The notes beneath the pieces are model-generated. The model made no database searches, was not told where the DNA came from, and saw only the letters and a list, made by a program, of their open reading frames with translations. From Rikenellaceae bacterium (GTDB taxonomy: Bacteria; Bacteroidota; Bacteroidia; Bacteroidales; UBA932): a DNA stretch of 64,000 nt. This document shows positions 42,473 through 50,912 of this stretch, one piece after another. Within the stretch, counting starts at the first letter, position 1. Each line of letters starts with the position of its first letter. The position numbers were made by a program, and so were the translations under genes. The stretch spans positions 7,813 to 71,812 of the forward strand of contig CAAGNP010000019.1 in assembly GCA_900771335.1 (NCBI GenBank), in the 5' to 3' direction.

Positions 42473-43480
42473 CTATTTAAGGTCTATCGGATCATCTTCT
42501 ATCCAGTTTATTATGCTCACTTCAAACCTGATAGCAGAACCTGTAATGTCCAGATTGTATTTGTAATGTTTCCCGGGGAGAAACTTATAATTGTCCTGAG
42601 CTGAACCGTTGGGGAGAGATATATCCGACAATATTATACTGTAAGTTTTGTCATCAGTGCTTTCAAAATCGACTGTAAAATTCAGTACTATCTCATTTTC
42701 CCCAGTGGCTGAGGTGAAGTCTTGAGGGATGATCATCTCTGAGTCGAGGATATCCTTGTATTCCAGAGATCCGGACAGTATTGTTCCACCTGAGTAGTTC
42801 AAGGTTATGGGGTCACCAGTGGCAGCGTCGCTCCATATTGCGCCATCTGACGTAAGGGTGAGGGATCCACTCCTGTTGATCTTGCTGATCGTAATGCCGC
42901 TGATGCTATTGATTTTGAACTCCGATCCATTTCGAACTCTAATGGTCATAGCAGCGCATGCGTGGTGGAATTCGAGGGCAACAGGGGTGATGGGATCTCC
43001 TATCTGATAAAATCTTTCGCAGGAGCTGTACATTATATCGGGCAGGGCCCCATTGCCTGCAGATACTGTCCCTACCTGTACAGTTATATCTCCGGTAGTA
43101 CTGTCAAATGTGGCACTGTATCCGCTCTCCTTATATGGATATACTGCCATAAAATGGTGAGTGGACATAGGGCTCCAGTACTCATTTCCGCTATAATCCC
43201 ATTTGCCTTCGTTATAGGAGACTTTGGCCCCGGGGTGGGCAGCACCTTCGGTGGCATCGAAAATCTTTTTGGTCTCTCCATTGCCATTGGCTTTCCATGC
43301 GAATATGCTGAAGCCATTGGTGCGGAAGGTAGCATCCTCCTCACTGGCCACAAAACTTTTGGTCGCGACCATAGGGGCAAACTCTATGCGCACCTGCTCA
43401 TAGCTGCTCACCTTCGAGCATGATGGAGCCAGAAGGGCAATAGCGCCAAGCGCAATGGATATGAGGATTCTGCGTGCCAT
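42473..43480 (-). CDS. fimbrillin family lipoprotein (minor subunit) 2
   Basis: 335 residues, lipobox in ALLAPSC. FAPMVATKSFV near the mature N-terminus, NGFSIFAWKANGNGETKKIF, LEFHHACAAMTIRVRNGSEFKI (equivalent of the HAMSK strand), and a C-terminal YKYNLDITGSAIRFEVSIINW strand, the region used in strand exchange. Its start codon shares one base with the preceding stop (TAATG). Confidence 0.8.
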   Translation of the reverse strand: MARRILISIALGAIALLAPSCSKVSSYEQVRIEFAPMVATKSFVASEEDATFRTNGFSIFAWKANGNGETKKIFDATEGAAHPGAKVSYNEGKWDYSGNEYWSPMSTHHFMAVYPYKESGYSATFDSTTGDITVQVGTVSAGNGALPDIMYSSCERFYQIGDPITPVALEFHHACAAMTIRVRNGSEFKINSISGITISKINRSGSLTLTSDGAIWSDAATGDPITLNYSGGTILSGSLEYKDILDSEMIIPQDFTSATGENEIVLNFTVDFESTDDKTYSIILSDISLPNGSAQDNYKFLPGKHYKYNLDITGSAIRFEVSIINWIEDDPIDLK

Positions 43481-44493
43481 TAAATCTTTTGTTCTATCTG
43501 GTCCATATCTTCTATTACGGGAGGTGCAAATTCGATCCTGCCGCTATCTATGGTAATATTGTAAATGTAATGTTTCCCCCTTTCGTAAAGCTCGACATAA
43601 TCTGCCATCTTCATCTCTACCACCTGGGTACCGAAGCCATCTGTAATTTCAAGGGAGAGGGTCATATCGGCATTTGCAGCATATTGAGGTATTATATACA
43701 GCGTAGTAGGCTCTGAGAGGGAAGAGTTGAGTTGCAGACCATTGGCAATGGTATAGTCAGCCCTTTTGGCCGGAGTGCTGTAATCTGCCTCCCAGCCTGT
43801 ATCGTGCGACAAATACAATGTAGCCTGATTAAGACAATTGCGCAATGTGGCGGTCACTTTATATTGGGAGTTTGTATCCTTAAACTTGAATGAAAGTTTG
43901 GACATCGCATGTTTGAACTCAGCAGCAACGGGGGATGCTTGCTTACCAATGGTCTTCCCTCCGTTGAGCGAGAGGATATCGAAATACAGGAGATCAACCA
44001 TTTGGCTCGGATCAGTTTTCTGGGTCACTGGGATTATCAGATATGGTGACAGGGACAAGGAAGCACTATATGTGATATCACCTGTTATTATCCCCCCGGC
44101 CTCTTTATAAGGGGAATAGCCGTAGAAAAGAAGAGACCCTGTCAACGGGTAGTAATAAGGTTTGGCTGTCGAGTGGTTTGAGGGGTCAAAACCTCCATAG
44201 GTGCTGCTTGAAGCGATAGGGGCAAAGTAGCCGTTTTCAATATAAATGACCGGATCTTCGGATGTGCGTGTGTTGAGGAAATTGGTCTCTTCCGGGAGTG
44301 ATGTGTAGAAGGCATAAAGACCAAAATTCTCCAATCCTGTCCCCGCCTTGGTGGAGGGGAGGGAGAATGTGCGGAGTGTCAATTCGGTATCGGACATAGC
44401 AGGGCGATCCGTCCTAATCTTCACACAGGACGAAATGAGCAGCAGCGCTGCCGCTGCCGAGAGGATTGCCGATATGTGTCTGCCGCTTCTCAT
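43480..44493 (-). CDS. fimbrillin family lipoprotein (minor subunit) 3
   Basis: 337 residues, lipobox in LLLISSC. LPSTKAGTGLENFGLYAFY near the mature N-terminus, FKHAMSKLSFKFKDT, YLSHDTGW, and a C-terminal HYIYNITIDSGRIEFAPPVIED strand. First gene after a hairpin that follows the presumed major fimbrillin, so its mRNA level may be lower. Confidence 0.8.
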   Translation of the reverse strand: MRSGRHISAILSAAAALLLISSCVKIRTDRPAMSDTELTLRTFSLPSTKAGTGLENFGLYAFYTSLPEETNFLNTRTSEDPVIYIENGYFAPIASSSTYGGFDPSNHSTAKPYYYPLTGSLLFYGYSPYKEAGGIITGDITYSASLSLSPYLIIPVTQKTDPSQMVDLLYFDILSLNGGKTIGKQASPVAAEFKHAMSKLSFKFKDTNSQYKVTATLRNCLNQATLYLSHDTGWEADYSTPAKRADYTIANGLQLNSSLSEPTTLYIIPQYAANADMTLSLEITDGFGTQVVEMKMADYVELYERGKHYIYNITIDSGRIEFAPPVIEDMDQIEQKI

Positions 44494-44509
44494 TTTTTAT
44501 CGTTTGGTA

Positions 44510-44537
44510 CCCACCGGGGAGGTCAGTCCCAGGTGGG
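44510..44537 (-). promoter_or_regulatory. stem-loop between major and minor fimbrillin genes
   Basis: CCCACC (44510-44515) pairs with GGTGGG (44532-44537); GGGA and TCCC inside can also pair. On the minus strand it lies 15 nt after the stop of the 44553 gene and is not followed by a T run, so it would act as an mRNA end-protector or weak attenuator and not as a full terminator. Role inferred from position. Confidence 0.6.
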
Positions 44538-44552
44538 CGGGGGGGATAGTAT

Positions 44553-45560
44553 TTATTCTGTTACATTAGTTATACCTTGGTCTTGGTTAGTCCATTCAAT
44601 AACACTAGGAGAAAATAGTATTTCAGTAGCATTAAGATTAAGGGTGTAAATGTAGTTGTTGCCAGAGAGCCATTTGCTCTCAGTATTAGAGGTTAGGCTA
44701 ATAGTACTAGACATGACAATTTCGTTTCCGGATCCATCCTTATGTCCAGCCATAGTATAGGTAATAGTTAAAGAGGTAGGGTCGTTTCCAGGAAAAGCAA
44801 AACATGAACCTAGTTCTGCTGGAGTTGTTGTTAAATCAGTAGATAGACTGTATGTGTAAGTTTTATTTACCGGAGTCGTTGCTGGTGTACAAGTAACTGA
44901 TCCTACTTCGTCAGGATTTGCAATATTATCATCGTTATAAGTGACTACAATTTTGCCTGTTTGTGGAACATTATTAATTGATAATGATTTGATAGTGTAT
45001 GTACTATTAGCATTTGCATACGCTTTAACTGTGATTTTAGCAAGTGCATGCTTGAGATTTACAGTTACATTGTTGGAATTTTTATTGTATCCATCGTCAA
45101 GAGCGTCATCATCCGCGCTATCTGTTGAATCATAATACTCTTCACCATATAGAAAATCAAGTTGTTCTGAGCTGTTATCAGCGCTTTCGTTGATTGTGAA
45201 AGTCAGAATTCTTGATGAAAGTTCTATATTATTTTTTTCAGCAGAAGCAGCAGGAGTTGGAATGTATGGTGCATATACCACAAAGTCAAGCGCATTGCCA
45301 TTTAGTGGCCAATATTTGCCACCTGCCCAGGCTGTTCCATTTGACATAAATTTAGTATTTGAGAAGTATTCTTGTGTTGTTCCGTGATTAAACGCAAACA
45401 CACCCATTGTTCCTGTAAGCTCAGTAGTAGCCTTCGTCATCGCTCCTTCGATTTTTTTGAACGCGATCTCTTTTGGTCCGTCGATAGACTCAACTGTGGT
45501 TTTGGTGCAGGAGGCGAGAACCATCATCGCCGCAGCTGCTGTCAAGATTAACTTTTTCAT
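44553..45560 (-). CDS. fimbrillin family lipoprotein, probable major subunit
   Basis: 335 residues, signal MKKLILTAAAAMMVLASC. Contains KATTELTGTMGVFAF near the mature N-terminus, YWPLNGNALDFVVYAPY, VNLKHALAKITVKAYA, and a C-terminal YIYTLNLNATEILFSPSVIEW strand. It is clearly more AT-rich than its neighbours (for example 44940-45120) and uses different codons, as expected for a fast-changing surface antigen or a recently acquired allele. It follows the FimB-like gene after 46 bp and precedes the stem-loop, so it is the best candidate for the shaft subunit. Confidence 0.82.
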   Translation of the reverse strand: MKKLILTAAAAMMVLASCTKTTVESIDGPKEIAFKKIEGAMTKATTELTGTMGVFAFNHGTTQEYFSNTKFMSNGTAWAGGKYWPLNGNALDFVVYAPYIPTPAASAEKNNIELSSRILTFTINESADNSSEQLDFLYGEEYYDSTDSADDDALDDGYNKNSNNVTVNLKHALAKITVKAYANANSTYTIKSLSINNVPQTGKIVVTYNDDNIANPDEVGSVTCTPATTPVNKTYTYSLSTDLTTTPAELGSCFAFPGNDPTSLTITYTMAGHKDGSGNEIVMSSTISLTSNTESKWLSGNNYIYTLNLNATEILFSPSVIEWTNQDQGITNVTE

Positions 45561-45606
45561 AAATCTTAGTTTTAAAGAGTTAAATATAATTAAAATTTTG
45601 TAATTG

Positions 45607-46569
45607 TTATAATTCTATGTTTGTCTCAATGTTCTCCCAATCATCGACTGTGGGGAGGAATCCTCCGCCACCTTCCGGTTCGGGGATTACTATCGGTTCG
45701 TCGATGATGATGGTGTAGTCCCGGCTGTTGAGGAACTGGTCGGTGACATCGAAGCGGAAATGGTGCTCATCCCCTTTGGTGTCGGTGACGCCGAAGTCAA
45801 ATATCATGTAGTTTGCCCTCTGGGGGTGTTTGCCGAATGTGCGGAAGCGCCCCTGTAGGGTGTTGTCCTCGGAGCCGCGCCCCATCTGGTAGAATACCCC
45901 CACCGAGCCATCCATCGGAAGCTCTTTGACGATGAATTCCCCTTCGAGAAGGCCGGAGGCGATACATTTGATCGAGTTTATATATTCCAGCCCCTGCACC
46001 TGGCGGCAGATGACTTTCCAGGTCTCCACTATTGAGTGTGCCTCGAGGTGGATAACTATGTCTTTGGTCTCGCCGGGGCGGACCGATGGGATTATCACAT
46101 CGTGCTCACTTGCCACCCAGAGGTGGTCGGGCTCATATACTATAGGCTCCTCTGAAGGGTCCTTGGTCAGCCCCATTGCCTTAAGGAGTGAGGAGATCTG
46201 CCCTTTGAGGAAGTCGGAGATCTCTCCGGTGAAAGCCTTGTTGGTGTGGATGTTCTCCTCATCTGCAAGGCGGGTGGCCTCTGTGGCCATACTGTAGACC
46301 ACCAGATCGTAGTGCCCGGGTTCGGGGTAGACATATCCCCCGTCTGCAGGGATGTAGTCCTCGTGCATCTCCTGACCGGTGTACATATCGTAGAATACCA
46401 CCTTCAGCATCTCAGGGGTCTCGATCTCGGTCTCATTGACCACATTGAGGTTGATGCTGAGGACGAGGTTTACCGGTGTGCTCTGCTCGAAGAAGGGTCT
46501 TCTCTGGCAGGATGTTCCGATCAGCAGCAATATGCCCAGGAGGGCGATTATATGGAGGACTCTTCTCAT
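45607..46569 (-). CDS. FimB/Mfa2-family fimbrial anchor (DUF5119-like)
   Basis: 320 residues, lipobox in LLIGTSC. VNLVLSINLNVVNETEIETPEMLKVVFYD and YDLVVYSMATE are typical of FimB/Mfa2 anchors, and the C-terminal half carries LQGRFRTFGKHPQR and FRFDVTDQFLNSRDYTIIID. The family forms the base of the fimbria in the outer membrane and limits its length. Overlaps the DUF3575 gene by 4 bp. Confidence 0.8.
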   Translation of the reverse strand: MRRVLHIIALLGILLLIGTSCQRRPFFEQSTPVNLVLSINLNVVNETEIETPEMLKVVFYDMYTGQEMHEDYIPADGGYVYPEPGHYDLVVYSMATEATRLADEENIHTNKAFTGEISDFLKGQISSLLKAMGLTKDPSEEPIVYEPDHLWVASEHDVIIPSVRPGETKDIVIHLEAHSIVETWKVICRQVQGLEYINSIKCIASGLLEGEFIVKELPMDGSVGVFYQMGRGSEDNTLQGRFRTFGKHPQRANYMIFDFGVTDTKGDEHHFRFDVTDQFLNSRDYTIIIDEPIVIPEPEGGGGFLPTVDDWENIETNIEL

Positions 46570-47849
46570 CTTTTGCCCTCCTTCTTGAATATTGGGATAA
46601 CCAATGAGACTGCGGCCTTGGTGGGGCCGAAGTATTGGAATGTGTGCTTATTGCCATCAGGTATCAGGTCTCCACCCTCACTGAAGACGTCGTAGGTCCT
46701 TCCCACGGAGTGGATATAGCCTACGGAAATGGTGAATTCAAAATGGACCCTGCTGCGGGGACCCACCCCGAGTGCATAGGTATAGTCGAGGCCGGTGCTG
46801 AGGAATTCCCCTTGCATTCCGCGGTAGTCCTTCTCGAAATCGTAGTAGCCTCCGGCGCCGTAGAGGGCCAGGGAGTGCCCTTTGAGCCTATCCTCAGGTT
46901 TTCGGTCGCGGCCGAACCAGTAGCGCCCCTCAAGGGACCAGCCCAGAAGCTCGAAGCAATCTTTATTGGACTTGTCGGGCCACATCCATGGGTAGTAGTA
47001 ATCTGCTCCGATGGACCAATTGTTCCCCAACGGGAGCTCAGCACCGAAGTTGAGCAGAGGGAGAAGAAGGTTGGACCTCAGGGCAAATACCGGGACAGGT
47101 TTTGGTGGAGGTGGGGTGTACATCGCGGCAGGGCGGACGAAAATATGGGCGTCGGACTCATATTGCGCCTGGCCGGTCTGTACGATATGCTTCGATTGGT
47201 GCAAGCGCACCCTTGCGATGTCTATGACAACGAAAATCTTAACCCTGCGGGAGTCCTGCATGCAGTTCTTTACCAGATATTTCCAGGTCGCCTCGCCGGG
47301 ATCCATGTTTCTTATTTTTCGCTCTTTCTCAGCCTCTGAGGCGTCGGAGCGGATGATTTCCAGAAGTTGCTCTTTGTTCGGGCGGTCGTAGTACTTGATC
47401 ACCTCCTCCTCAAATAGCTCCCAATCCTCGCCGGCACCCTTGACCTCAATATTGGCATTCTCCAGACCATGGAGGGAGTGGAGGAACTGCTCAGCCACTT
47501 GGGCACGCTTCTTGGAGAGGCGCTGGTTGTACCAATAGTTTCCGACAGGGGAGGCGGCACCTTCGATGATGATGGTGCTGATGCTCTGAAGGGAGTCTTT
47601 GCCAAGGATGGCAAATGCTACCCGGACTGAATCCATGGCCCTGAGGTTCCAACGGTATGTAGAGTCGATGTGACCCTGGTCGTGACCGAAATAGAGATGG
47701 GTATGGATAAGTGTGTCCTGGAAGACTCTTCTGGTGATATTTGCCTGATGGTCAGGGAGATGGGTGTATTGTGGCGTAGCGGCTACCAGAGTGTTGAGGT
47801 AGCTGCATACGATGACAGTTATGAAAAATACCCACCTTACTATTTTCAT
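46566..47849 (-). CDS. DUF3868/DUF3575 outer-membrane protein of the fimbrial locus
   Basis: 427 residues, signal peptide ending near SYLNTLVAATPQ. The N-terminal part (about 60-210) has an OmpA-like region: STIIIEGAASPVGNYWYNQRLSKKRAQVAEQFL and DSRRVKIFVVIDIAR. The C-terminal 180 residues look like an eight-stranded DUF3575 barrel: FALRSNLLLPLLNFGAEL, GWSLEGRYWFG, ALYGAGGYYDF and SVGYIHSVGR. It is the first gene of the fimbrial operon behind a -7 box at 47888-47895, and probably anchors the machinery to the cell wall. Confidence 0.8.
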   Translation of the reverse strand: MKIVRWVFFITVIVCSYLNTLVAATPQYTHLPDHQANITRRVFQDTLIHTHLYFGHDQGHIDSTYRWNLRAMDSVRVAFAILGKDSLQSISTIIIEGAASPVGNYWYNQRLSKKRAQVAEQFLHSLHGLENANIEVKGAGEDWELFEEEVIKYYDRPNKEQLLEIIRSDASEAEKERKIRNMDPGEATWKYLVKNCMQDSRRVKIFVVIDIARVRLHQSKHIVQTGQAQYESDAHIFVRPAAMYTPPPPKPVPVFALRSNLLLPLLNFGAELPLGNNWSIGADYYYPWMWPDKSNKDCFELLGWSLEGRYWFGRDRKPEDRLKGHSLALYGAGGYYDFEKDYRGMQGEFLSTGLDYTYALGVGPRSRVHFEFTISVGYIHSVGRTYDVFSEGGDLIPDGNKHTFQYFGPTKAAVSLVIPIFKKEGKR

Positions 47850-47887
47850 TTGACTTTGATTTTATGAAATAAAAGCCATAAAACAAG

Positions 47888-47895
47888 CAAAATTA
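47888..47895 (-). promoter_or_regulatory. -7 box of the fimbrial operon
   Basis: Minus strand TAATTTTG, 38 bp upstream of ATG 47849. No other clear box is seen within the 13-kb operon. Confidence 0.5.
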
Positions 47896-47987
47896 CATAA
47901 AAATATTGACTATACTATCTTCTGACGCTATTTTTATAACGTTGTGTATCTGTGTCGAAGTAGATTTTTTTATTGGAGAAAAATTTT

Positions 47988-47995
47988 TACTTTTG
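47988..47995 (+). promoter_or_regulatory. -7 box of the SUMF1-type gene
   Basis: TACTTTTG, 35 bp upstream of ATG 48031. Confidence 0.55.
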
Positions 47996-48030
47996 TAGGG
48001 ATGTACTGATACGAAAAATTTATTTTAAAG

Positions 48031-48789
48031 ATGATAAGAAGATATTTATTGGCACTCATTCTGACAGTGTCGTCTGCTTTCGCAGTTTCGGCTCAGGAGC
48101 CTACTAAAAATGTATTGGATATCCAGATGGTGGTCGTGGCAGGAGGAACTTTTGAGATGGGTGGTATCGAGACCTATGGAGAGCAATGCTATCCTGATGA
48201 ATTCCCCAAACATACCGTTACTGTAGATGACTACTATATCGGGCAGTATGAGGTTACCCAGGAGCTTTACAAGTTTGTCATGGGGTACAATCCGAGTCAC
48301 TTTGTCGGGGATAGCCTTCCTGTGGACAATATCTCATGGGTGGATGCCAAGACCTTCGTATACGAACTGAACAAAATGACCGGTAAAAATTACCGTCTTC
48401 CTACCGAAGCGGAATGGGAGTTTGCTGCCCGTGGAGGAAGATGGTCGAAAGGGTTCAATTACAGTGGAAGTGACAATATAGGAGAGGTGGCCTGGTGCGA
48501 TGGCAATAGTGGCCGCAAAACAAATCCGGTGGGGACAAAGGCCCCCAATGAGCTGGGAATCTATGATATGAGCGGCAATGTCTATGAGTGGTGTTCTGAT
48601 AGATATGCCATCTATAAGGGCGAAGAGCTGATAAATCCTCAAGGTCCGGATTTCGGCAAGGCCCGTGTGATGAGGGGCGGTTCATGGAGAAGCGAATCGC
48701 GCAACTGCCGCAATACCTACAGAAGTTCTGAGGATTACGAGGCCCGCATTCTCAATTGCGGTCTCCGCCTGGCGATGGATTATAATTAA
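48031..48789 (+). CDS. secreted SUMF1/formylglycine-generating-like protein
   Basis: 252 residues, signal peptide MIRRYLLALILTVSSAFAVSAQ. Full FGE-sulfatase fold signature: GGTFEMGG, EFPKHTVTVDDYYIGQYEVTQELY, LPVDNISWVDAKTFVYELN, YRLPTEAEWEFAARGG, ELGIYDMSGNVYEWCSD, and VMRGGSWRSESRNCRNTYR with C-terminal CGLRLAM. It resembles GldK-type members more than true enzymes; the copper-binding Cys pair of FGE cannot be confirmed. Monocistronic, divergent from the fimbrial operon. Confidence 0.85.
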   Translation: MIRRYLLALILTVSSAFAVSAQEPTKNVLDIQMVVVAGGTFEMGGIETYGEQCYPDEFPKHTVTVDDYYIGQYEVTQELYKFVMGYNPSHFVGDSLPVDNISWVDAKTFVYELNKMTGKNYRLPTEAEWEFAARGGRWSKGFNYSGSDNIGEVAWCDGNSGRKTNPVGTKAPNELGIYDMSGNVYEWCSDRYAIYKGEELINPQGPDFGKARVMRGGSWRSESRNCRNTYRSSEDYEARILNCGLRLAMDYN

Positions 48790-48790
48790 A

Positions 48791-48817
48791 TAAAAAAGCC
48801 CTTCTGAGAAGAAGGGC
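48791..48817 (-). terminator. intrinsic terminator of tRNA-Gly
   Basis: Stem GCCCTTCT (48798-48805) with AGAAGGGC (48810-48817), four-base loop; on the minus strand followed by TTTTTT. Confidence 0.85.
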
Positions 48818-48819
48818 CT

Positions 48820-48895
48820 TGGAGCGGAAAACGGGGTTCGAACCCGCGACCTTCGGCTTGGGAAGCCGACGCTCTACCAACTGAGCTATTTCCGC
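48820..48895 (-). tRNA. tRNA-Gly (CCC)
   Basis: Minus-strand cloverleaf: acceptor GCGGAAA/TTTCCGC with discriminator T and an encoded CCA (48820-48822), D arm AGCTCAGTTGGTAGAGC, anticodon stem TCGGC/GCCGA around TTCCCAA (anticodon CCC, reading GGG), T arm GCGGG-TTCGAAC-CCCGT. The mature tRNA without CCA is 48823-48895. Confidence 0.95.
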
Positions 48896-48906
48896 GAATG
48901 CGGTGA

Positions 48907-48914
48907 CAAAGATA
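48907..48914 (-). promoter_or_regulatory. -7 box of tRNA-Gly, overlapping the divergent start codon
   Basis: Minus strand TATCTTTG. The A of the permease ATG (48914) is part of the box, so the two transcripts are opposed at a very short distance. Confidence 0.6.
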
Positions 48915-50128
48915 TGAATTTAAATTTATTTATTGCCAAAAAAATTAAAACCTCTTCGAGCAATGCCATTGCATGTGCATCGGTGGCGATAAGCATCCTG
49001 GTGATGTTTATGGCAATGGTCATCTCCGACGGGTTCAAAAGGGAGATCAAAGAAACCTCAGTCGGCTTTTCCGGCGAGGTGTTCCTCATTGCCCCCGGGC
49101 AAGATATAACTAATCATCTCTACCCGATAAGCGGAAGACCCTCATATATTGATAAAGTAAAGCAGGTCAAGGGGATAGCAAGTGTCAATGAGGTGGCCTA
49201 TTCTGCCGGTATGCTGAAGAGCGAGGAGTCTGTGCAGGGGGTGCTCTTCAAAGGGGTTGACTCCACTTACAACCTTGAGTTCTTCGGGAAATACCTTGTG
49301 GAAGGTGTCCTTCCTGAGTTTACCGGGAAGAGGGCTTCGAACCAGATACTCATCTCCAGAAGGCTGGCAAACTTGATGAATTACAGTTGTGGCGATAAGA
49401 TTACAGCATATTTTGTGGGGGAGAGTGTCAGGGTGAGGAAGTTTACCATCACCGGTCTATATGATGTGCAGCTGGATGAGATGGACAAGACCCTCGTTGT
49501 CGCAGACATAAGACAGACACGCAGACTAAATGGATGGGAGGATGACCAGGTGTCAAATATAGAGATAGGCCTTACTCCAAAAGCTGACACACGTAAGGTG
49601 TGCACGGAACTGGAGCAGATTATTCTTGACAGGCCATGGGATGATGACTCTGTGTTGGTGAGTCAGATCAGGTACATCTATCCCAATATTTTTGATTGGC
49701 TTGATCTGCTGAATATGAATGTCCTTATTATCCTCATCCTCATGATGGTGGTGGCAGGATTCAATATGATTTCCGGTCTTCTTATCATACTTTTCGAAAA
49801 GACCTCCATGATCGGTCTCCTTAAGGCTTTGGGTATGAAGACACAGGATATATGCAAGATATTCATCTACAGGGGATCTTTCATCGTTCTGAAAGGTATG
49901 TTGATAGGAAATGTCATCGCTGTTATACTCTCTGTTCTTCAGGGGTCGTTCCACATAATCGGACTCAATCCGGCCAACTACTTCGTGGACCATATTCCGG
50001 TCTATGTGAATATTCCTAAGATATTGATTCTCAATATCTGCTCATTCGCGCTGATGATTCTGATCATGATAATACCATCTCTATTTATCGCCCGGGTACA
50101 GCCCGACAAGACCATCAAGGTAAGCTAG
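48914..50128 (+). CDS. LolC/LolE-type ABC transporter permease (FtsX family)
   Basis: 404 residues. N-terminal MNLNLFIAKKIKTSSSN and a first membrane helix (ASVAISILVMFMAMVI), a large periplasmic domain (about 45-265), and three C-terminal helices with the FtsX fold (LNMNVLIILILMMVVAGFNMISGLLI, LKALGMKTQDICKIF, FALMILIMIIPSLFIAR; shown in parts). These proteins use an ATPase partner to release lipoproteins from the inner membrane; no ATPase is next to it. The start is only 19 bp from the tRNA-Gly 5' end on the other strand. Confidence 0.85.
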   Translation: MNLNLFIAKKIKTSSSNAIACASVAISILVMFMAMVISDGFKREIKETSVGFSGEVFLIAPGQDITNHLYPISGRPSYIDKVKQVKGIASVNEVAYSAGMLKSEESVQGVLFKGVDSTYNLEFFGKYLVEGVLPEFTGKRASNQILISRRLANLMNYSCGDKITAYFVGESVRVRKFTITGLYDVQLDEMDKTLVVADIRQTRRLNGWEDDQVSNIEIGLTPKADTRKVCTELEQIILDRPWDDDSVLVSQIRYIYPNIFDWLDLLNMNVLIILILMMVVAGFNMISGLLIILFEKTSMIGLLKALGMKTQDICKIFIYRGSFIVLKGMLIGNVIAVILSVLQGSFHIIGLNPANYFVDHIPVYVNIPKILILNICSFALMILIMIIPSLFIARVQPDKTIKVS

Positions 50129-50179
50129 CTCTCCCGGCAGTGACAGCCTTTGTATCCCGCTTCCAGATGCTTACTTTTT

Positions 50180-50313
50180 GGTGCTTACTTTTAGTGCCCA
50201 CTTTCAGGGCCGCACTTTCGGACGCTCGCTTTTAGTGCCCACTTTCAGGGCCGCACTTTCGGGTGCTTACTTTTAGTGCCCACTTTCAGGGCCGCACTTT
50301 CGGACGCTCGCTT
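50180..50313. repeat. 41-42-bp tandem repeat, about 3.3 copies
   Basis: The unit is GTGCTTACTTTTAGTGCCCA followed by CTTTCAGGGCCGCACTTTCGG; alternate copies start ACGCTCGC instead of GTGCTTAC. No reading frame or promoter is visible. Confidence 0.85.
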
Positions 50314-50340
50314 TTAAGTACTCAATTTATAGACCACACA

Positions 50341-50395
50341 TCCTGGAGCTTACTTTCTGGAGCTTACTTTTTGGAGCTTACTTCCTGGATCACAC
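50341..50395. repeat. 14-15-bp tandem repeat (CTGGAGCTTACTTT)
   Basis: About 3.5 units of TGGAGCTTACTTT with small changes follow the 41-bp repeat. Together with it, this fills the space from lolC/E to palindrome E. Confidence 0.75.
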
Positions 50396-50498
50396 ATCCT
50401 GGCCCCCTCTTACTAGATTCGGTTTCCATTCACAAGTCGTAGATCTCAGTCCTACCTAATACTAGCCGTTTCAATCATCGTTCTCTTTTTTTTTCTTG

Positions 50499-50606
50499 GT
50501 CAGTAACTTGTTATATATCAGCTCGTTACTGGTATTTAGGGTGGGTGATTTTACCCACCCTCAGGTACGGGAAGTGGCTGAGGATGAGAGAGTTGCTGAC
50601 GCAATG
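50499..50606 (+). repeat. 108-bp palindromic element, copy E
   Basis: Left end GTCAGTAACT, right end AGTTGCTGACGCAATG, centre AGGGTGGGT-GATTTT-ACCCACCCT. The two 48-nt arms pair imperfectly, with matches clustered at the ends, at CAGC/GCTG and at the centre. Confidence 0.95.
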
Positions 50607-50712
50607 AATAAAAGGGGTGAACAATGAAATGGCTGTGCAGGTTGCTTTAGCAATGTGGGTAATGGTGTTCAGTGATGGTTTGTGGGTGTTGATTCAGTAG
50701 TGAATCTTACTC

Positions 50713-50820
50713 GTCAGTAAGTGCTTATGTATCAGTTGATTGCTGGTATTTAGGGTGGGTGATTTTACCCACCCTCAGGTACGGGAAGTGACTGAGGATG
50801 AGAGAGTTGCTGACGCAATG
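50713..50820 (+). repeat. 108-bp palindromic element, copy F
   Basis: Left end GTCAGTAAGT, right end AGTTGCTGACGCAATG, loop GATTTT. Ends 92 bp before the RAYT stop codon, on the 3' side of that gene. Confidence 0.95.
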
Positions 50821-50912
50821 GCACCGCCGCCGGAATATACCCGCTCCGGCGGCTACAAATCAAGTACTGCGCGAGCTCGACCTAAGGGCTCGCTCCGCAC
50901 TTGATTGTTGCC

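Noticed and set aside
48031..48789. True formylglycine-generating enzyme
   Set aside because: The fold signatures are present, but the catalytic Cys pair cannot be confirmed and no sulfatase gene is near.
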